NCBI GenBank assembly: GCA_022483465.1
Contig: JAKVNF010000004.1
Span: forward strand, 619,713-683,712
Origin: Lachnospiraceae bacterium
GTDB lineage: Bacteria > Bacillota > Clostridia > Lachnospirales > Lachnospiraceae
Reading direction: 5' to 3'
Length of the DNA stretch: 64,000 nt
Shown: positions 61,921-64,000 of the stretch, one piece after another
Position numbering within the stretch: position 1 is the first letter of the stretch
Layout of the letters: each line of letters starts with the position of its first letter
Translations under genes and position numbers: made by a program
The notes under the pieces: generated by a model
Seen by the model: only the letters and a program-made list of their open reading frames with translations
Told to the model about the DNA's origin: nothing
Database searches by the model: none

Positions 61921-62892
61921 TCAGTGTTTGAACAGCGCCACGTTCTGATCCGAGTGCTCTACCTGTCTCGAGAAGAGATGGGCCGTCCAGACCATGTCCT
62001 CCACCGTAAAGTGCCCCTTTTCATGAAACGCCGCAAGGCACATGAGGCGAAGCTGCACAAGGCACCGGCAGGTGAGCCGGATCTGCGGCGCAAAGTCGAG
62101 CTCCTCATTTTCCGCAAAGTACGCGTCGATCCAGTAGCGAAAGACAAAGTAAGCGGCAAGCTTGAAAAACCAGTCCTGCTCCTTTGGCACCGCGCGGACA
62201 AAGGCTTCGTTCCAGTCCGCGTAGTGCGCCGCGGCTGCGAGGATTCCTGCCTTCTGGGCCTCCCAGCGCGTGTTCATCTCCTCCTGCTTGTTGCAAAGGT
62301 CTGCGACCTCCTGGGGTGCTGCGGGAAAGAAGATCCCGGCGGCTTTGAGGGCCTCCTCCAGGTCCTCTCCCGCGGCGCCCCGGAGCGATTCGAGAACCCG
62401 GTTTCGCTCTGCCAGGACCGCCTGCAGGCGATCTGTCTCCTCCTTCGTCAGCGGATCCTGCTCCTCCGAATCCGGAAGCTCCACCCGAAGAATCCGCGGG
62501 ATGCCCGGCGTCTCGAAAAAGAGCCTTCCCGCCTCGGGGCAGGAGAGGGAGAGATCCCGCTGCTCGTAGTTTCCGCAGCAGCCAAAGTACCTTGGGTACT
62601 CGTCACAGGCCTGACAGAGGATGTCCGGCCCGAGCTTTTTGATGAGGCCGCAGAGGCCGTCCGACCCGTCATAGAAGGGGCAGAATCCCTCCTTTGTCAG
62701 TGGGAAGAACCGGTACCCGTCCTCCTCCCGGATGAGGCCACGGATCTTCTCGCCCAGAGGCCCCGGCACCACCTGATAACGGTAGTAGGTCTCATCGTCG
62801 AGATCCAGCTCCCAGTCCCGGCAGCAGGTGTCGGGACAGTTCCCCGCGACACACTGAAATTTGCTATAATACGGCGGAAATTCCAAAATCAT
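61921..62892 (-). CDS. FliB-like lysine-N-methylase family protein (second copy)
   Basis: 323 residues from ATG 62892 (CAGGAG upstream). It has the FliB-type cysteine set: FQCVAGNCPDTCCRDWEL, GFCPFYDGSDGLCGLI, LCQACDEYPRYFGCCG and LSCPEAGRLFF. It is clearly paralogous to, but diverged from, the protein at 20002-21144 (different spacing between cysteine pairs, 57 residues shorter). The target protein is unknown. Divergent from rlmH with only 29 bp between the starts. Confidence 0.82.
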   Translation of the reverse strand: MILEFPPYYSKFQCVAGNCPDTCCRDWELDLDDETYYRYQVVPGPLGEKIRGLIREEDGYRFFPLTKEGFCPFYDGSDGLCGLIKKLGPDILCQACDEYPRYFGCCGNYEQRDLSLSCPEAGRLFFETPGIPRILRVELPDSEEQDPLTKEETDRLQAVLAERNRVLESLRGAAGEDLEEALKAAGIFFPAAPQEVADLCNKQEEMNTRWEAQKAGILAAAAHYADWNEAFVRAVPKEQDWFFKLAAYFVFRYWIDAYFAENEELDFAPQIRLTCRCLVQLRLMCLAAFHEKGHFTVEDMVWTAHLFSRQVEHSDQNVALFKH

Positions 62893-62921
62893 GACAGACT
62901 CCTGAACACTGAGGTAACCAA

Positions 62922-63401
62922 ATGCGGCAGATCACCATACTTGCCATCGGAAAAATGAAGGATAAGGCGCTGGAATCGCTCCAGCAGGAATACTGCAAGC
63001 GCCTGCAGGCCTTCTGCGAGGTCCGGATCCTGGAGGTGAAGGACGAGGCCAACGAGCACACCGACCGCCCGGGGGAGGCCGGACACGCCAAGGACCTGGA
63101 GGCCGGCCGGGCCCTGGAAAAGATCCGCCCCGGGGACTTTGTGATCCTTTTGGACCTGCACGGCACCGAGTGGACCAGCGAAGAGTTCTCCGAGCGCCTC
63201 GGCACCTGGGCCGATGGCAGCAAAAACCTGGTCTTTGTGATCGCAGGGTCCCTGGGGCCGGGACAGGCCCTGTTGCAGCGCGCCGATGTGCGCTGGAAGC
63301 TCTCGGATCTGACCTTCACCCACCTGATGACCCGGGTTCTTCTCTTGGAGCAGATCTACCGGGGCTTCATGATCCGGGCCGGCCGCAGCTATCACAAGTA
63401 G
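62922..63401 (+). CDS. rlmH: 23S rRNA pseudouridine-1915 N3-methyltransferase
   Basis: 159 residues, exact family length. SPOUT methyltransferase with the SAM knot in NLVFVIAGSLGPGQALLQRA and the C-terminal LEQIYRGFMIRAGRSYHK. The usual FVIGGSxG is here VIAGSLG and the usual GEPYHK is GRSYHK. It acts on helix 69 of 23S rRNA in the assembled ribosome. In staphylococci the 3' end of rlmH is a chromosomal integration site; here the next gene starts 16 bp later and nothing is inserted. Confidence 0.93.
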   Translation: MRQITILAIGKMKDKALESLQQEYCKRLQAFCEVRILEVKDEANEHTDRPGEAGHAKDLEAGRALEKIRPGDFVILLDLHGTEWTSEEFSERLGTWADGSKNLVFVIAGSLGPGQALLQRADVRWKLSDLTFTHLMTRVLLLEQIYRGFMIRAGRSYHK

Positions 63402-63417
63402 ACGAAAGGAGGGCTAC

Positions 63418-64000
63418 ATGGCAACTGAACTTCTCACCTCCCGCGACATGGCGAGGCTGTACTGCGATGCCTGCAGCGGCTGCGGCGACTGCTGCTGCAG
63501 GATGGGCGACACGATCCACTTGGATCCCTATGACTGCAATGCCCTGACCAAAAACCTGCACCGGGACTTCGCATCCCTTCTTCAGGACACCATCGGCCTG
63601 CACGAGGAGCAGGGCCTCGTGCTGCCCCATTTGAAGATGACGGACGCGGGCCAGTGTCCGTTTTTGGACAGCGCAAGGCGCTGCAGCATCCACGAATTCC
63701 GCCCGGGACTCTGCCGGCTCTTTCCCCTGGGGCGAAACTACGACCCCACAACCCTCTCCTTCTCCTACTTTGTGGTCCCGGACGGCTGCGACATGCCCGG
63801 CAAGGCAAAGATTCGGATCTCGAAGTGGCTCGGGGTGCCGGACCTTCCCCGGTACGAGAAGTTTGTCGCCGACTGGCACTTCTATGTCCGAGACGTGCAG
63901 GCGGTGCTCGCCCGCACGCAGGATCCGGCAAGCCGCAGCGCCCTGACGAAATTTGTGCTCCAGGTCTTTTTCGTCACGCCCTACGACCCGTCCCGGGACT
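63418..64000 (+). CDS. YkgJ-family cysteine cluster protein (partial, runs off the right edge)
   Basis: At least 194 residues from ATG 63418 (AAAGGAGGGC upstream); no stop before the edge. Zinc/iron-chelating YkgJ features: CDACSGCGDCCCRMGDTIHL, then QCPFLDSARRCSIHEFRPGL and CRLFPLG. This family is related to the cysteine part of FliB, and a FliB-like gene lies 530 bp away on the other strand. Function unknown. Same strand and spacing suggest co-transcription with rlmH. Confidence 0.85.
   Translation, partial: MATELLTSRDMARLYCDACSGCGDCCCRMGDTIHLDPYDCNALTKNLHRDFASLLQDTIGLHEEQGLVLPHLKMTDAGQCPFLDSARRCSIHEFRPGLCRLFPLGRNYDPTTLSFSYFVVPDGCDMPGKAKIRISKWLGVPDLPRYEKFVADWHFYVRDVQAVLARTQDPASRSALTKFVLQVFFVTPYDPSRD

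Noticed and set aside
61756-62958. 400-codon plus-strand frame opposite the FliB-like gene
   Set aside because: Antisense shadow in GC-rich DNA; the minus frame has the cysteine signature and a ribosome site.
63380-63420. rlmH 3' end as an SCC-like integration site
   Set aside because: The sequence around YHK-stop only loosely resembles the staphylococcal site, no repeat is seen downstream, and the next gene follows in 16 bp.

Overview
The window reads as the chromosome of a GC-rich, gut- or rumen-type Eubacteriales (Lachnospiraceae-like) Firmicute. The evidence is the run of Clostridia-typical families: a CBS/DRTGG-containing Mn-pyrophosphatase, FolT under a THF riboswitch, a CD1871A-type CXXC micro-protein, FliB-like cysteine-cluster proteins, a DUF815 ATPase, YgjV and MntP. 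Shine-Dalgarno sites are strong, and IS elements are of types common in that group. I cannot assign a species.

Layout. 0-2 kb: end of a DUF4956-like gene and a frameshifted Cthe_2159-type lipoprotein. 2-7 kb (minus): a mannoside operon (GH2 beta-mannosidase, AGE-family isomerase, GNAT, YgjV). 7.2-8.3 kb: THF riboswitch with folT, then tRNA-Pro(CGG). 8.7-13 kb: a flavin-reductase-like gene clipped by a 308-bp MITE, a frameshifted secreted YD-repeat protein, and a PLD-helicase. 13.5-18.2 kb (minus): GH43, CXXC micro-protein, CapA-like protein and CBS-pyrophosphatase. 18.4-23.6 kb: GGDEF protein, FliB-like protein, LpdD-like chaperone, LTA-synthase-like sulfatase. 23.6-28.7 kb is a mobile-element pile-up: an IS200/IS605 tnpA split by both a MITE and an IS1595 element, then an integrase plus IS91-type transposase pair. 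29-32.6 kb: galactokinase, GH13, and MntP behind a Mn riboswitch. 32.9-38.5 kb: endonuclease III and a cluster of three different AAA+ ATPases around a HAD phosphatase. 38.7-44.5 kb: heterodimeric ABC exporter, divergent LysR regulator, AI-2E-type permease. 44.6-46.3 kb: an IS3 element sitting inside a terminator hairpin. 46.4-52.2 kb: 3D-domain-like secreted protein, DAHP synthase, and an HD/DUF3810/ThrH/Dus operon. 52.3-58.9 kb: a visibly more AT-rich GH42 beta-galactosidase/ABC/LacI locus. 59-61.7 kb: an IS1634-type element flanked by 112-bp direct repeats, with a third MITE at its end. 61.9-64 kb: a second FliB-like gene, rlmH and a YkgJ-type gene running off the edge.

Biologically, the gene set describes a saccharolytic anaerobe that takes apart mannosides, xylosides or arabinosides, alpha-glucosides and beta-galactosides. 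Its mobile-element story can be read at base level: one IS1595 element and three MITE copies share terminal repeats and each has an 8-bp target duplication, so the MITE is very probably mobilised by the IS1595 transposase. The least explained parts are the three-AAA+ cluster, the PLD-helicase, the orphan LpdD-like protein and the repeated occurrence of cysteine-cluster proteins. All function calls come from reading the translations; no database search was run.
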